Positions 53,718 to 62,825 of a stretch of DNA of 64,000 bases are shown piece by piece; position 1 is the first letter of the stretch; every line of letters begins with the position of its first letter. Origin of the DNA: Sporomusa termitida (lineage in GTDB: Bacteria > Bacillota > Negativicutes > Sporomusales > Sporomusaceae); NCBI RefSeq assembly GCF_007641255.1, contig NZ_CP036259.1:3784501-3848500 (forward strand), given 5' to 3'. A program made the position numbers and the translations under genes. A model generated the notes under the pieces. The model did no database searches and was not told the origin of the DNA. It saw nothing but the letters and a program-made list of their open reading frames with translations.

Positions 53718-53906
53718 GCCATTCCTCCTCAAGGTTATAGACATAATATAACCTGCTGTAGGCGGGAATTATTCAGGCAGCCTGCGGGCAATCTCCGCAG
53801 AAAAATCCCCCGCCCGTCATACCTCCTGGCTGTTTTGACGGTGCATAACGCCCGTAAGATATCGTACCCTAACTTAAAAAATTAAAGCTCCGCTTGCTTA
53901 ATGGCA

Positions 53907-53948
53907 AAAAAAAAGCACTATCTGGGCCTTGGCTGCCTCACATAGTGC
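53907..53948 (-). terminator. Terminator of the SPOCS-domain gene
   Basis: GCACTAT (53915-53921) pairs with ATAGTGC (53942-53948), with inner pairing, followed on the minus strand by nine T residues (complement of 53906-53914). Confidence 0.85.
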
Positions 53949-53959
53949 CTTATTGCAAT

Positions 53960-54721
53960 TTATCCTTTCGGTTTATACGGCAGCCCCTGGGTTCCCTGAT
54001 ATAACATAACCTCACGGTCAGCCATTACCTTGACGGTAACCCGCAGTACAACCGCGACATCAAATCGCCGGGTGCAGCGACGCGGTCTTTTGTGCGGTTT
54101 GCAATGATGGTCATGATCGTGATCGCAGCCACAGTCAGGCTTGCACTTATGTTTTTTATGCTTCTTGTGCTTATGATGACCGTCATCGCAGTCGCAGTCA
54201 TCATCCCAGTCGTCGCAGTCATCATCATAATCATCGCAGTCACAGTCATCATCCCAGTCATCACAATCATCATAGTCATGACCCTTTTTTTTGTGCCAAT
54301 AGGCACGGCAGTGCTTATCAACATCATAATCCACAAACTCTACGAAAACGCCGGCATCGGCGTCCATCCCCCGCCTGGCCCCCGGGATATCGGCGTGGGC
54401 CGTGAAACGAATCGGCCACACTTCCACGGCGTGCACCGGCTGCCTTGGCCGGCAGGCGACATATAAGGCCTTAACCTCGAATTTTCCTCTGACAATAACC
54501 TTATTGTGTATGACATCAACACTGTTAATTTGCAGTCTTTTAACAAAAACATCAACGATTTGCTCAATGGCAGGTTTGTGGCGCGGCACCACCACATGCA
54601 CATCAATTGATTTTTGAACATCCTGTGCGCCCAATACCTGCTGGACGACAAGAGACTTCGAGCCGGCGCTGATGCCGGCAGTACAATATTGCGGCCGATC
54701 CCATGGTTCTATGTGTGTCAT
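53960..54721 (-). CDS. SPOCS (DUF3794)-domain protein with a Cys/Asp/His-rich insert
   Basis: A 253-residue protein. Residues 28-135 match the SPOCS/DUF3794 domain (QQVLGAQDVQKSIDVHVVVPRHKP, KVIVRGKFEVKALYVACRP, RFTAHADIPGARRGMDAD). Residues about 136-218 are an insert: a near-perfect repeat of DDCDDWDDDCDCDDY, then HHKHKKHKKHKCK and a second Cys/His/Asp stretch. The domain's last strand resumes at 219 (RFDVAVVLRVTVKVM). SPOCS proteins build spore coats; the insert looks like a metal-binding or mineral-binding loop. The ATG at 54721 has GGAGG seven bases upstream. Confidence 0.85.
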   Translation of the reverse strand: MTHIEPWDRPQYCTAGISAGSKSLVVQQVLGAQDVQKSIDVHVVVPRHKPAIEQIVDVFVKRLQINSVDVIHNKVIVRGKFEVKALYVACRPRQPVHAVEVWPIRFTAHADIPGARRGMDADAGVFVEFVDYDVDKHCRAYWHKKKGHDYDDCDDWDDDCDCDDYDDDCDDWDDDCDCDDGHHKHKKHKKHKCKPDCGCDHDHDHHCKPHKRPRRCTRRFDVAVVLRVTVKVMADREVMLYQGTQGLPYKPKG

Positions 54722-54804
54722 TGTTACCCTCCTTTCGCGTCTTATACCATATATATGCAAAAGGACGGAAGAAGACAACAGCAGTTTGCGGTAATACTAT
54801 TTGT

Positions 54805-55707
54805 TCATGGTTTTTCCAGTCCCCGGAAGCTGGGCGACTTAGTATAAGCAATAATAAAATCAATAAAAGCCTGGGCCGCTTTTGACAGATATTTTCCCTT
54901 CTTCCAGGCAAGGCCGATCGTGATTGTCAAAGGCTCAGCCAGCGGCACACCAACCAAATTAGGCTGGTTACGAACCACCATGTTCATTAAAAAAGAAATG
55001 CCGGCATTACTTGCGACCATTGCCTTAATTGTCTCGATCTGATTGGAAGAAAACACAATACGGGGGGTAAAACCGTGGCGCGCACATTCTTCAAGTATTA
55101 ACTGGCGGTGATAGAATTCTTCTTTTAACAGGATGAAAGGCTCGGCCTGCAATTGACTGAAAGCAACCGGCTTGGCAGTATGCAGGCGATGCTCAGGCGC
55201 CAGACACAGCATGATCTCTTGCTGAGTAACAGGAACAGTATTGAGCACGGTTGAAGACTTAGGCAGGATAATCAGGCCTAAATCCAATTCTTCTTTTTCC
55301 AGCATTGACCGGGCCGCCAAAGAACCTTCTTCATACACCGCTAAATCGAGATTGGGGTAGGCACTCTTAAACAGGTTGAAAATATTGGGGAAAAGATAGG
55401 CCCCAATCATTGGCGGAGCCGCAAATTTAATACTCCCCCGGTTCAGCTTGCGAAAATCCTCCATTTCATGGACAGCTTGACGGACATCAAACAAAATTTT
55501 TTTGATTCTAATCTGAAAGGCTTGCCCCTCAGCAGTGATAGCAATCTTTTTCTGACTGCGGTCAAACAGGAATACCCCCAGTTCTTCTTCCAGCTTCTGA
55601 ATAGCGTTAGTAATTGATGGCTGGGCCACATGCAGCTCTTCGGCCGCCCTGGTAAAGTTCTGCAGCCTGCTAACAGCCTCAAAATATTCAAGTTGACGCA
55701 ATTCCAC
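54805..55707 (-). CDS. LysR-family transcriptional regulator
   Basis: A 300-residue regulator: helix-turn-helix MELRQLEYFEAVSRLQNFTRAAEELHVAQPSITNAIQKLEEELG and a CidR/CysL-type ligand-binding domain. The GTG at 55707 is used because GGAGG lies eight bases upstream. It is divergent from the fumarate reductase operon and probably regulates it; the palindrome AATATCGATATT (55753-55764) between them fits a LysR T-N11-A type site. Confidence 0.9.
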   Translation of the reverse strand: MELRQLEYFEAVSRLQNFTRAAEELHVAQPSITNAIQKLEEELGVFLFDRSQKKIAITAEGQAFQIRIKKILFDVRQAVHEMEDFRKLNRGSIKFAAPPMIGAYLFPNIFNLFKSAYPNLDLAVYEEGSLAARSMLEKEELDLGLIILPKSSTVLNTVPVTQQEIMLCLAPEHRLHTAKPVAFSQLQAEPFILLKEEFYHRQLILEECARHGFTPRIVFSSNQIETIKAMVASNAGISFLMNMVVRNQPNLVGVPLAEPLTITIGLAWKKGKYLSKAAQAFIDFIIAYTKSPSFRGLEKP

Positions 55708-55752
55708 GTATGATTCCTCCATTTTTAATAGTCACTACCTATTGTACCATAG

Positions 55753-55764
55753 AATATCGATATT
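55753..55764. promoter_or_regulatory. Possible LysR operator palindrome
   Basis: AATATCGATATT, a perfect 12-bp palindrome between the LysR gene and the divergent frdABE operon. Confidence 0.45.
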
Positions 55765-55907
55765 TTAATTACTTATGTACCGGTGCTAAAGTATAGATAA
55801 TCTCTGTCGTGAACCTGATTGTCCTTGATAAAAGGCATACTGGCAAAGCTAACATGGCCGGCTGCATATAGGTTGCGTTATATATAATACTATCATCGAG
55901 GTGAACT

Positions 55908-57617
55908 ATGCTTAACTTTGACGTACTCGTTATCGGCAGCGGCGGCGCGGGCATGCGGGCGGCCCTGGAAGCAGGCCGGCAACAGGGCCTCGCGGTCGGT
56001 CTGATGACTAAAATGTTCCCCACCCGCTCAGCCACCGGCTGTGCCCAGGGCGGCATCAACGGTTCTTTGCAGAATGCCGATCCTAATGATTCTATTGAAA
56101 AACATATTTTTGATACCGTAAAAGGCAGCGACTATCTCGGCGACCAGGATGCCATTGAATACTTTATCAGCAGCATGCCTGCCGCCATCCGGGAACTGGA
56201 TTACCTGGGCGTCCCCTTCTCCCGGGACGGCCAGGGCCGGATTGCTCAGCGCAACTTCGGTGGCGCATCCTCACCCCGGACCTGTTTCTCAGCCGACGTA
56301 ACCGGCCATGTTATTTTGCACACCCTGTATGAGCAGTGCCTGCAGCATGGCGTAACCATGCTGGCAGAATGGTACCTGCTGCAAATTGTTACCGACCAGG
56401 GCCGGCTATGCGGGGTAGTCGCTTATGATTTAAAAGGCGGCCGGATTGTTCCCATTGCGGCCAAAGCGATTATTGTCGCCACCGGCGGCGCCGGCCGCAT
56501 GTACTGGCTCCGTACCACCAATCCATTTACCTCGACCGGCGACGGTATTGCCGCTTGCTTTGAGGCCGGCATCCCGGTCAAAGACCCTGAGTTTATTCAG
56601 TTCCACCCTACCGGCCTCGCCGGCACCGGCATCCTGATGTCAGAAGCCTCCCGCGGGGAAGGCGGTTATCTGCTAAACAACCAGGGTGAACGCTTTATGG
56701 CCCGTTATGCGCCGGCAAAGATGGAGCTTGCCACCCGTGACCTTGTCTCCCAGGCCATTGAGACCGAGATTAAAGAGGGACGCGGCTTTGGTGAAGGCCT
56801 GAGCGCCTACGTGCAACTGGATCTGCGTCATTTGGGCCGGGATAAAATCCTGGAGCGTCTGCCCCAGATTCGCGAGCTGGCAATCACCTTTGAACAGGTA
56901 GATCCGATTGAACAACCAATCCCGATCCGCCCCAGCTGCCATTATTCGATGGGCGGCATTGATGTCATTGACTACCGCACCTGTGCGACCGCGGTTGAAG
57001 GCATTTTTGCCGCCGGCGAGGCGGCCTGTATCTCAGTCCACGGCGCTAACCGCCTTGGCGGCAACTCGCTGGCCGACATTGTTGCCTTTGGCCAGTTTGC
57101 CGGTCAGGGCGCGGCCGCTTGCGCCCGGCAGCGGCAAGCCGTCAATCAGGCTCCGGTTGGCCAGGCCGCCCGGGCCTGGGAGGTCAGGTATGACTCGGTT
57201 ACCGCCAGAAAAACAGGCGTTACTACCGCCTCGATCCGCGACCGGCTGGCGGAAGTCATGTGGAATAAGGTCGGCGTATTTCGCAGTGGCGAGGAAATGC
57301 AGGCTGCCCTCACAGTCGTTGACAGCTTGCTGCAGGAGTACCAGGCCGTGATGGTGCCTGACCAAAACAAGCTCTACAATACGGCCTTTGTCAGCTACAT
57401 CGAACTCGGCAGCATGCTTACCGTGGCCAAAACAGTCGTCCTTGGCGCCCTGAACCGTCAGGAGAGCCGGGGCAGCCATTGCCGGGCCGATTTCCCCGGC
57501 CGTGATGATGCCAACTTCCTGAAACACACCCTCGTGTCCCGGGCAGGCCAGTCGTACAATATATCTTACCGGCCAGTTGTCATCACCAACTACCCGCCGG
57601 CAGAAAGGAAATATTGA
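55908..57617 (+). CDS. frdA: Fumarate reductase / succinate dehydrogenase flavoprotein subunit
   Basis: A 569-residue flavoprotein without a signal peptide, so cytoplasmic. FAD-binding VLVIGSGGAGMRAALEAGR starts it; RNFGGASSPRTCFSADVTGHVILHTLYEQC and HPTGLAGTGILMSEASRGEGG are active-site blocks. The covalent-FAD histidine is absent: the usual RSHTVSAQGG is here RSATGCAQGG, so the flavin is probably bound non-covalently. It reduces fumarate or oxidises succinate with FrdB and a FrdE-type subunit. It ends one base into the FrdB start (TGATG). Confidence 0.93.
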   Translation: MLNFDVLVIGSGGAGMRAALEAGRQQGLAVGLMTKMFPTRSATGCAQGGINGSLQNADPNDSIEKHIFDTVKGSDYLGDQDAIEYFISSMPAAIRELDYLGVPFSRDGQGRIAQRNFGGASSPRTCFSADVTGHVILHTLYEQCLQHGVTMLAEWYLLQIVTDQGRLCGVVAYDLKGGRIVPIAAKAIIVATGGAGRMYWLRTTNPFTSTGDGIAACFEAGIPVKDPEFIQFHPTGLAGTGILMSEASRGEGGYLLNNQGERFMARYAPAKMELATRDLVSQAIETEIKEGRGFGEGLSAYVQLDLRHLGRDKILERLPQIRELAITFEQVDPIEQPIPIRPSCHYSMGGIDVIDYRTCATAVEGIFAAGEAACISVHGANRLGGNSLADIVAFGQFAGQGAAACARQRQAVNQAPVGQAARAWEVRYDSVTARKTGVTTASIRDRLAEVMWNKVGVFRSGEEMQAALTVVDSLLQEYQAVMVPDQNKLYNTAFVSYIELGSMLTVAKTVVLGALNRQESRGSHCRADFPGRDDANFLKHTLVSRAGQSYNISYRPVVITNYPPAERKY

Positions 57618-58564
57618 TGCGCCAGATAACCTATAAAATTGAACGCTTTGACGGAGCAAAAAATTTCATCCAGGAATATACCTTCCCCCATCAGCCTGGC
57701 AAAACCATTCTCTGGGGCCTGATCACCATCAAGGAAACCATTGATCCCACCCTTGCTTTCACCGCCGCCTGCCGGACAGCGGTCTGCGGTGCCTGCGCCG
57801 TTCGTGTCAATGGCCAGGCCTTGCTGGCCTGTGAAACCCCGCTTGACGGTATCCTGGGCCGCTGCGGTGATACGCTGACCATCGGGCCAATCCAAAACTT
57901 CCAGGTTATTCGCGACCTTGTCGTTAACTGGGAGCCCTAGGCCGAGCGGTTACTGGCCGCCAACACCTGGCTGAACCCCAAAGACGAATTCAACGCCCGG
58001 GAAGGCTGTCGTCAAAACGCGGCCGACTTTAAGAAAATCAACACCCAGGCCGGCTGTATTCTCTGCGGTGCCTGTGCCTCCGAATGTTCCAAGCTCAGTG
58101 CGAACAACAAGGATTTCCTCGAGCCTTTTACCTATTCTAAAGTATGGAAATTTGTTGCCGATACCCGGGACAAGTCGGCAGCCGAACGTGTTAAGGCGGT
58201 TGTTGATAAAGGCCTCTGGCGCTGTCTGCACTGCGTCGAATGCAGCACAAAATGTCCCAAAGGGTTAGCTCCCGGCGAAGATATTGCCCGGCTGCGCCGG
58301 TTATCCATCAAGCTGGGTTATACCGATAATCCCGGCGCCCGCCATGCCCTGGCCTTCCTGCAGGACATTGAGGCTACCGGCCGCCTGAATGAAACTAAAT
58401 TGTCGGTACGCAGTGTCGGCCTGCGAGGCTCCATGGCCAAATTCCCGTTGGCCCTCCGCCTGCTGCGCCGCGGCAAACTCAATCCTTTCCAGTTCCCGCA
58501 CAAGGTCAAAGGCCATGCGCAGCTTAAGGCCATCCTCAACGCAGCAAGGGAGAGTGAGCAATAA
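57617..58564 (+). pseudogene. frdB: Fumarate reductase iron-sulfur subunit interrupted by in-frame TAG
   Basis: One continuous frame of 315 codons from ATG 57617 (AAAGGA upstream) to TAA 58564, split by a TAG at 57938-57940 (codon 108). The first part is the 2Fe-2S ferredoxin domain (CRTAVCGACAVRV...C). The second part is the 4Fe-4S domain (CILCGACASECSK and CLHCVECSTKCPK). In intact relatives an aromatic residue stands at the TAG position (...WEP-F-EKL). No ATG, GTG or TTG follows the TAG in frame with a ribosome site. So the gene is broken by a nonsense change, needs readthrough, or contains a sequencing error. Confidence 0.85.
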
Positions 58565-59439
58565 TGAAATACGCATTTTTTCCGGGCTGTGTACTGGAGG
58601 GAGCGGCCAAAGAAAACTATCTGGCCACTACTGCTGTGGCCAAAGTACTGGGGATTGAGCTTCGCGAAATCCCCGGCTGGACCTGCTGCGGCGCGTCCCA
58701 TGTGCAGGACGTGGACGATCTGGCGGCAACAGCCATTAACGCCCGTAATATCGCCTTAGCCGAGCAAATGGAACTGCCGCTGTTAACGGTGTGCAATACC
58801 TGCACCTTAATGCTGCGCCAAGCCAAAGCCAAGCTCGACAACGGCCAGCAAGAAACCGTCAACAGACTCCTGGCTGCTGCCGGCCTTACCTATCGGGGCA
58901 CCAGCGATATCACCCATTTACTCTGGGTGCTGCTGAGCGACTATGGCCTGGACCGGCTGCAGCGGTTGGTTAACCGTCCCCTAACCGGTCTTAAAGTGGC
59001 TGCCTACTACGGCTGCCATATCCTCCGCCCCCCGGTCCTGATGGATTTTGAAGACCATGCTAATCCCCAGTCGCTGGAAAACCTCATTCGCGCCCTCGGT
59101 GCTGTACCTGCCGACTATGAGGCCAGACTGAACTGCTGCGGCTTCCATGCTACCTATACGGCCAGCGAGGACCTGATTCGCATTACCGGTGAAATCAATC
59201 ACAGTGCGGTCAACGCCGGAGCGGACTGTATCGTAACCCCCTGTCCGCTGTGCCAGATGTCGCTGGACATGAATCAGCCGGAAGGTCAGACGGCGGTGGG
59301 CTGCCGGCAGGAGATGCCGGTATTGCATCTGGCCCAGTTAGTAGGACTGGCGCTGGGACTTGCCCCGGAAAAATTGGGGTTGAATATGCACATTGCCGGC
59401 CGCGAAGCCATAAAGGGAAAACTAGTGTTAAAAAGTTAA
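58564..59439 (+). CDS. Cysteine-rich SdhE/HdrB-type subunit of fumarate reductase
   Basis: A 291-residue CCG-domain protein: PGCVLEGAAKENY, WTCCGASH, CNTCTLML in the first domain; YYGCHILRP, LNCCGFHATY and TPCPLCQMSLDMNQ in the second. It matches the HdrB/SdhE subunit that replaces the membrane anchor in type-E succinate:quinone or 8-methylmenaquinol:fumarate reductases. Its ATG overlaps the frdB stop (TAATG), showing tight translational coupling. It would pass electrons to or from quinone at the membrane surface. Confidence 0.9.
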   Translation: MKYAFFPGCVLEGAAKENYLATTAVAKVLGIELREIPGWTCCGASHVQDVDDLAATAINARNIALAEQMELPLLTVCNTCTLMLRQAKAKLDNGQQETVNRLLAAAGLTYRGTSDITHLLWVLLSDYGLDRLQRLVNRPLTGLKVAAYYGCHILRPPVLMDFEDHANPQSLENLIRALGAVPADYEARLNCCGFHATYTASEDLIRITGEINHSAVNAGADCIVTPCPLCQMSLDMNQPEGQTAVGCRQEMPVLHLAQLVGLALGLAPEKLGLNMHIAGREAIKGKLVLKS

Positions 59440-59454
59440 ACGACAATCCACAGG

Positions 59455-59492
59455 AAAACGGTCTGAAGCCGCGCCAGGGTCCAGACCGTTTT
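59455..59492 (+). terminator. Terminator of the frdABE operon
   Basis: AAAACGGTCTG (59455-59465) pairs with CAGACCGTTTT (59482-59492) around a 16-base loop, followed by TT. Confidence 0.7.
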
Positions 59493-59577
59493 TTGCATTG
59501 AGCCGGCTTACACCTGAGATTTTGCTTAGGCGTTACAGCCGTTTTTGCTTGCTTAGTATGCATAATTCACTTCAATA

Positions 59578-59594
59578 GGTCAAATAAAGTCAAA
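59578..59594 (+). promoter_or_regulatory. CtsR-box-like operator before dnaK
   Basis: GGTCAAA-TAA-AGTCAAA matches the CtsR heat-shock operator (RGTCAAANANRGTCAAA) exactly. It is 208 bases before the dnaK start. The rest of 59493-59802 has no gene and no CIRCE element. Confidence 0.6.
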
Positions 59595-59802
59595 AAGTCA
59601 GAAATAGTTATACAGGATGCGCATTATGATCACCATTGCCTTTAATTGCCTGACAAAGCCGGAAATCAGCTTAAATCAGATAATTAGGAACTCCAATCAA
59701 TAACAATTATCTGGTAATATGTAATTGTAAACATTTGCATAAAGTGAATATCCAACCGCAATCAGTGCATATGAATATTAACAAATCAGGAGGCGTATAA
59801 TT

Positions 59803-61653
59803 ATGGCAAAAATAGTGGGTATTGATCTAGGTACAACCAATTCGGTTATTGCCGTACTGGAGGGAGGACGGCCGACAGTCGTTGCCAATGCAGAAGGCAG
59901 CCGGACCACGCCTTCCGTCGTATCCTTCCGGGATAAGGAGCGTCTTGTCGGCCAGCTGGCCAAACGGCAGGCAGTACTCAATCCGGCTAAAACCTTTGCC
60001 TCAGTAAAACGGTTCATTGGCCGCCGCAATGATGAAATCTCGGCCGAGGCTAAGCTGGTGCCTTATAAAATCAGCGCCGATGCCAAAAATGCGGTAAAGT
60101 TTGTCGTTGATGATACGGCTTACGCACCGGAGGAAATTTCCGCGCTGGTATTGCGCAAACTAGTAGACGATGCCGGTAAATACCTGGGTGAAAAAATCAC
60201 CGAAGCAGTCATTACCGTCCCGGCCTATTTCAATGATGCCCAGCGGCAGGCTACCAAAGACGCCGGGCGGGTGGCCGGTCTCAACGTACTGAGAATTATC
60301 AACGAGCCCACAGCCGCGGCCCTGGCTTACGGTCTTGATAAAAAGAAAAACGAAACTATTCTTGTTTTCGATCTGGGCGGCGGCACTTTTGACGTTTCCA
60401 TCCTGGAAGTGGGCGACGGGGTCTTTGAAGTCAAAGCCACCAACGGCGACACCCACCTGGGCGGTGATGATTTCGATAAAGTCATCGTCGACTGGCTGGC
60501 CGCCGAATTCAAAAAAGATCACGGCATCGACCTGCTGGCCGACAAACAGGCCCTGCAGCGGTTAACCGAAGCGGCCGAAAAAGCCAAAATTGAATTATCG
60601 TCAGTGTCGGAAACCTCGATTAATCTGCCGTTCATCACGGCCGATGCCAACGGACCCAAACACCTTGATACCAAACTCAGCCGGGCGAAATTTGATGAAC
60701 TGACCCATGCCCTGGTGGAACGCTGCCGGCTGCCGGTGGAAAAAGCGCTGGCTGATGCCAAGCTAACGGCGGCCGCCGTCGATGAGGTTATTCTGGTAGG
60801 CGGCTCCACCCGCATACCGGCGGTCCACAACCTGGTTAAAACCCTAACCGGTAAAACCCCCAATCAAAGTGTCAACCCCGATGAGGTCGTGGCTGTGGGC
60901 GCGGCTATTCAGGCCGGTATCTTAAGCGGTGAGCTCAAGGATGTAGTTTTGCTTGACGTAACCCCGCTGTCCCTGGGGGTGGAAACAATGGGCGGCATTA
61001 TGACCAGGATTATTGACCGCAACACCACCATTCCGACCCGGCACAGTCAGGTGTTCAGCACCGCTGACGACAACCAGCCCGAGGTGGAGATTCACGTGCT
61101 GCAGGGCGAACGGGAGATGTCGGCCGACAACCGGACCCTGGGCCGGTTTAAGCTTGGCGGCCTGCCGCCGGCTCCCAGAGGTGTGCCGCAGATTGAGGTC
61201 ACCTTTGATATTGATGCCAATGGCATCCTGACGGTAAGTGCCAAAGACCAGGCCAGCACCAAAGAGCAGTCTGTCACCATTACCGGCTCCAGCAATCTGG
61301 ACAAAGCGGCTGTCGACAAAATGGTGGACGATGCCAGGCAGTATGCGGCTGAAGATAAAGAACGCCGCCGCCAGGGGGAGCTAAAAAATGATCTGGACAG
61401 TCTCAGTTATCAGGCCAAAACCCTGCTGGACAAAAATACAGCCACCCTGCCGGCTCATCTGAGCGGCCGGCTCAGCGAGGCGGTGGCCCAGGCCAAAGCG
61501 GCGGTCGAGCAAAATGCTGCCATCGATAAACTGCAGCAGACCAAGGCCGAACTGGAACAAGCCTATACCCAGGCCAGCCAGTATCAGCCCCCGGCCGCCA
61601 ACCAGCCACCGCCGGCCGGTGACGACAATATTATTGACGCCGAATATGAGTAA
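59803..61653 (+). CDS. dnaK: DnaK chaperone (Hsp70)
   Basis: A 616-residue Hsp70: [14 protein letters not shown] start, [12 protein letters not shown] phosphate loop, [15 protein letters not shown], then a substrate-binding domain ([16 protein letters not shown]) and a Gln/Pro-rich tail ending in [10 protein letters not shown]. It refolds proteins with DnaJ and GrpE. No grpE or hrcA is adjacent, so this is likely an accessory or separately placed copy. It is followed 34 bases later by a dnaJ-like gene. Confidence 0.95.
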   Translation: MAKIVGIDLGTTNSVIAVLEGGRPTVVANAEGSRTTPSVVSFRDKERLVGQLAKRQAVLNPAKTFASVKRFIGRRNDEISAEAKLVPYKISADAKNAVKFVVDDTAYAPEEISALVLRKLVDDAGKYLGEKITEAVITVPAYFNDAQRQATKDAGRVAGLNVLRIINEPTAAALAYGLDKKKNETILVFDLGGGTFDVSILEVGDGVFEVKATNGDTHLGGDDFDKVIVDWLAAEFKKDHGIDLLADKQALQRLTEAAEKAKIELSSVSETSINLPFITADANGPKHLDTKLSRAKFDELTHALVERCRLPVEKALADAKLTAAAVDEVILVGGSTRIPAVHNLVKTLTGKTPNQSVNPDEVVAVGAAIQAGILSGELKDVVLLDVTPLSLGVETMGGIMTRIIDRNTTIPTRHSQVFSTADDNQPEVEIHVLQGEREMSADNRTLGRFKLGGLPPAPRGVPQIEVTFDIDANGILTVSAKDQASTKEQSVTITGSSNLDKAAVDKMVDDARQYAAEDKERRRQGELKNDLDSLSYQAKTLLDKNTATLPAHLSGRLSEAVAQAKAAVEQNAAIDKLQQTKAELEQAYTQASQYQPPAANQPPPAGDDNIIDAEYE

Positions 61654-61687
61654 AATAAATCAGCCCCGGTAAAGGAGGGCGATGCTG

Positions 61688-62686
61688 ATGAAATACATCG
61701 ACTATTACGAGGTTCTGGGCATACCCCGGACAGCATCTGACAAAGAAATTAAGCAGGCTTACCGCCAGTTGGCCCGTCAGCATCACCCCGACCTGCACCA
61801 GGGGGATGCCAAACAGGCTGCCGAAGAAAAATTCAAAGCCGTCAATGAGGCTTATGAAGTGCTGGGTGATCCCGAGAAGCGGAGCAAATACGATCAGTTA
61901 GGCCGCAATTGGCAGACTGGCCAGGACTTTGAACCGGCCGGCACCGGTTTTGCCTACAGTACCCATAACACAGCCGATTTTGATCTGGGCGGCTTTGGCT
62001 TCAGCGATTTTTTCGCTAACATATTTGGTCAGGATTTTGCCCAGCGGCGGCAGACAGGCCGGCCGGCGAGCTTCAAAGGCGAAGATATTGAGGCCGAAAT
62101 CAGCCTGTCGATTGAAGAATTACTAAACGGAGCGGAAAAAGACCTGCATCTGACCACGCCTAATGCCTGCATTGCCTGCGCCGGCCAGCGGTTCACCAGC
62201 CGGGGCGTCTGCCCGGCCTGCGGCGGTCTGGGCATGACCGAGGAGAGCAAGACTGTCAAAGTCAAAATCCCGCCCGGTCTGCACCCCGGGGCCAGCCTGC
62301 GCCTCAAAGGCCTCGGCGGTCAGGGCCATGGCGGCGGTGCCGACGGCGACCTTTATCTCCACATTAAAGCCGCCTCCCACCCTTCCTGGCAGTTGGCCAA
62401 CAAGGCGGATCTGACCATGGACCTGACCCTGCTGCCCGAGCAGGCCGTACTCGGTGCTAAAATACCGGTGTCAACCCCTCACGGCCAGTTGCAGGTAAAG
62501 GTACAGCCAGGCGTCCGCTCCGGCCAGCAGCTGCGCCTCAAAGGCAAAGGCCTGCCCCAGGGACCTGGCCGCTATGGCGATCTTTTCCTCAAAATCCGCA
62601 TTGATATTCCAGCCAGACTGACAGACGAAGAACTGGCGCTGTACCGGCAAATCCAGAAACTAAAAGCGCCGGCAGCAGAGAATTAA
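61688..62686 (+). CDS. DnaJ-like co-chaperone with half a zinc-finger
   Basis: A 332-residue protein: J domain with the HPD motif ([14 protein letters not shown]), a Gly/Phe-rich linker ([14 protein letters not shown]), two of the usual four CxxCxG zinc motifs (CIACAG, CPACGG), and the C-terminal substrate domains. Standard DnaJ has four motifs binding two zinc ions, so this has a half finger and is intermediate between DnaJ and CbpA. It would stimulate the DnaK encoded upstream. The ATG at 61688 (M3 of the longer frame) is preferred because GGAGGG lies eight bases upstream. Confidence 0.9.
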   Translation: MKYIDYYEVLGIPRTASDKEIKQAYRQLARQHHPDLHQGDAKQAAEEKFKAVNEAYEVLGDPEKRSKYDQLGRNWQTGQDFEPAGTGFAYSTHNTADFDLGGFGFSDFFANIFGQDFAQRRQTGRPASFKGEDIEAEISLSIEELLNGAEKDLHLTTPNACIACAGQRFTSRGVCPACGGLGMTEESKTVKVKIPPGLHPGASLRLKGLGGQGHGGGADGDLYLHIKAASHPSWQLANKADLTMDLTLLPEQAVLGAKIPVSTPHGQLQVKVQPGVRSGQQLRLKGKGLPQGPGRYGDLFLKIRIDIPARLTDEELALYRQIQKLKAPAAEN

Positions 62687-62696
62687 CCGTCCGGAC

Positions 62697-62731
62697 GATG
62701 CAGCAGGCAGCCTCATGCTGCCTGCTGCATC
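62697..62731 (+). terminator. Terminator after the dnaK-dnaJ pair
   Basis: GATGCAGCAGGCAGC/GCTGCCTGCTGCATC with a CTCAT loop, followed by ATTTTT. It converges with the GGDEF gene. Confidence 0.88.
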
Positions 62732-62825
62732 ATTTTTCCCCATCAGAATTTATAAAAGTTCAAGGCTATGAGCTTAAGAAAAATCTTTACCCTCAAGGGC
62801 ACAGGCGGCTTCATATTATGATTTT

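Noticed and set aside
54092-54466. Long hydrophobic plus-strand ORF across the Asp/Cys repeat region
   Set aside because: It is the antisense of the GAT-rich repeat in the SPOCS gene; the apparent membrane helices are a coding artefact and there is no ribosome site.
57938-57940. Pyrrolysine or general TAG recoding
   Set aside because: Other genes in the window end normally with TAG, and no pyl genes or recoding element were seen.
59493-59802. CIRCE heat-shock element before dnaK
   Set aside because: No TTAGCACTC inverted repeat was found; only the CtsR-like motif is present.
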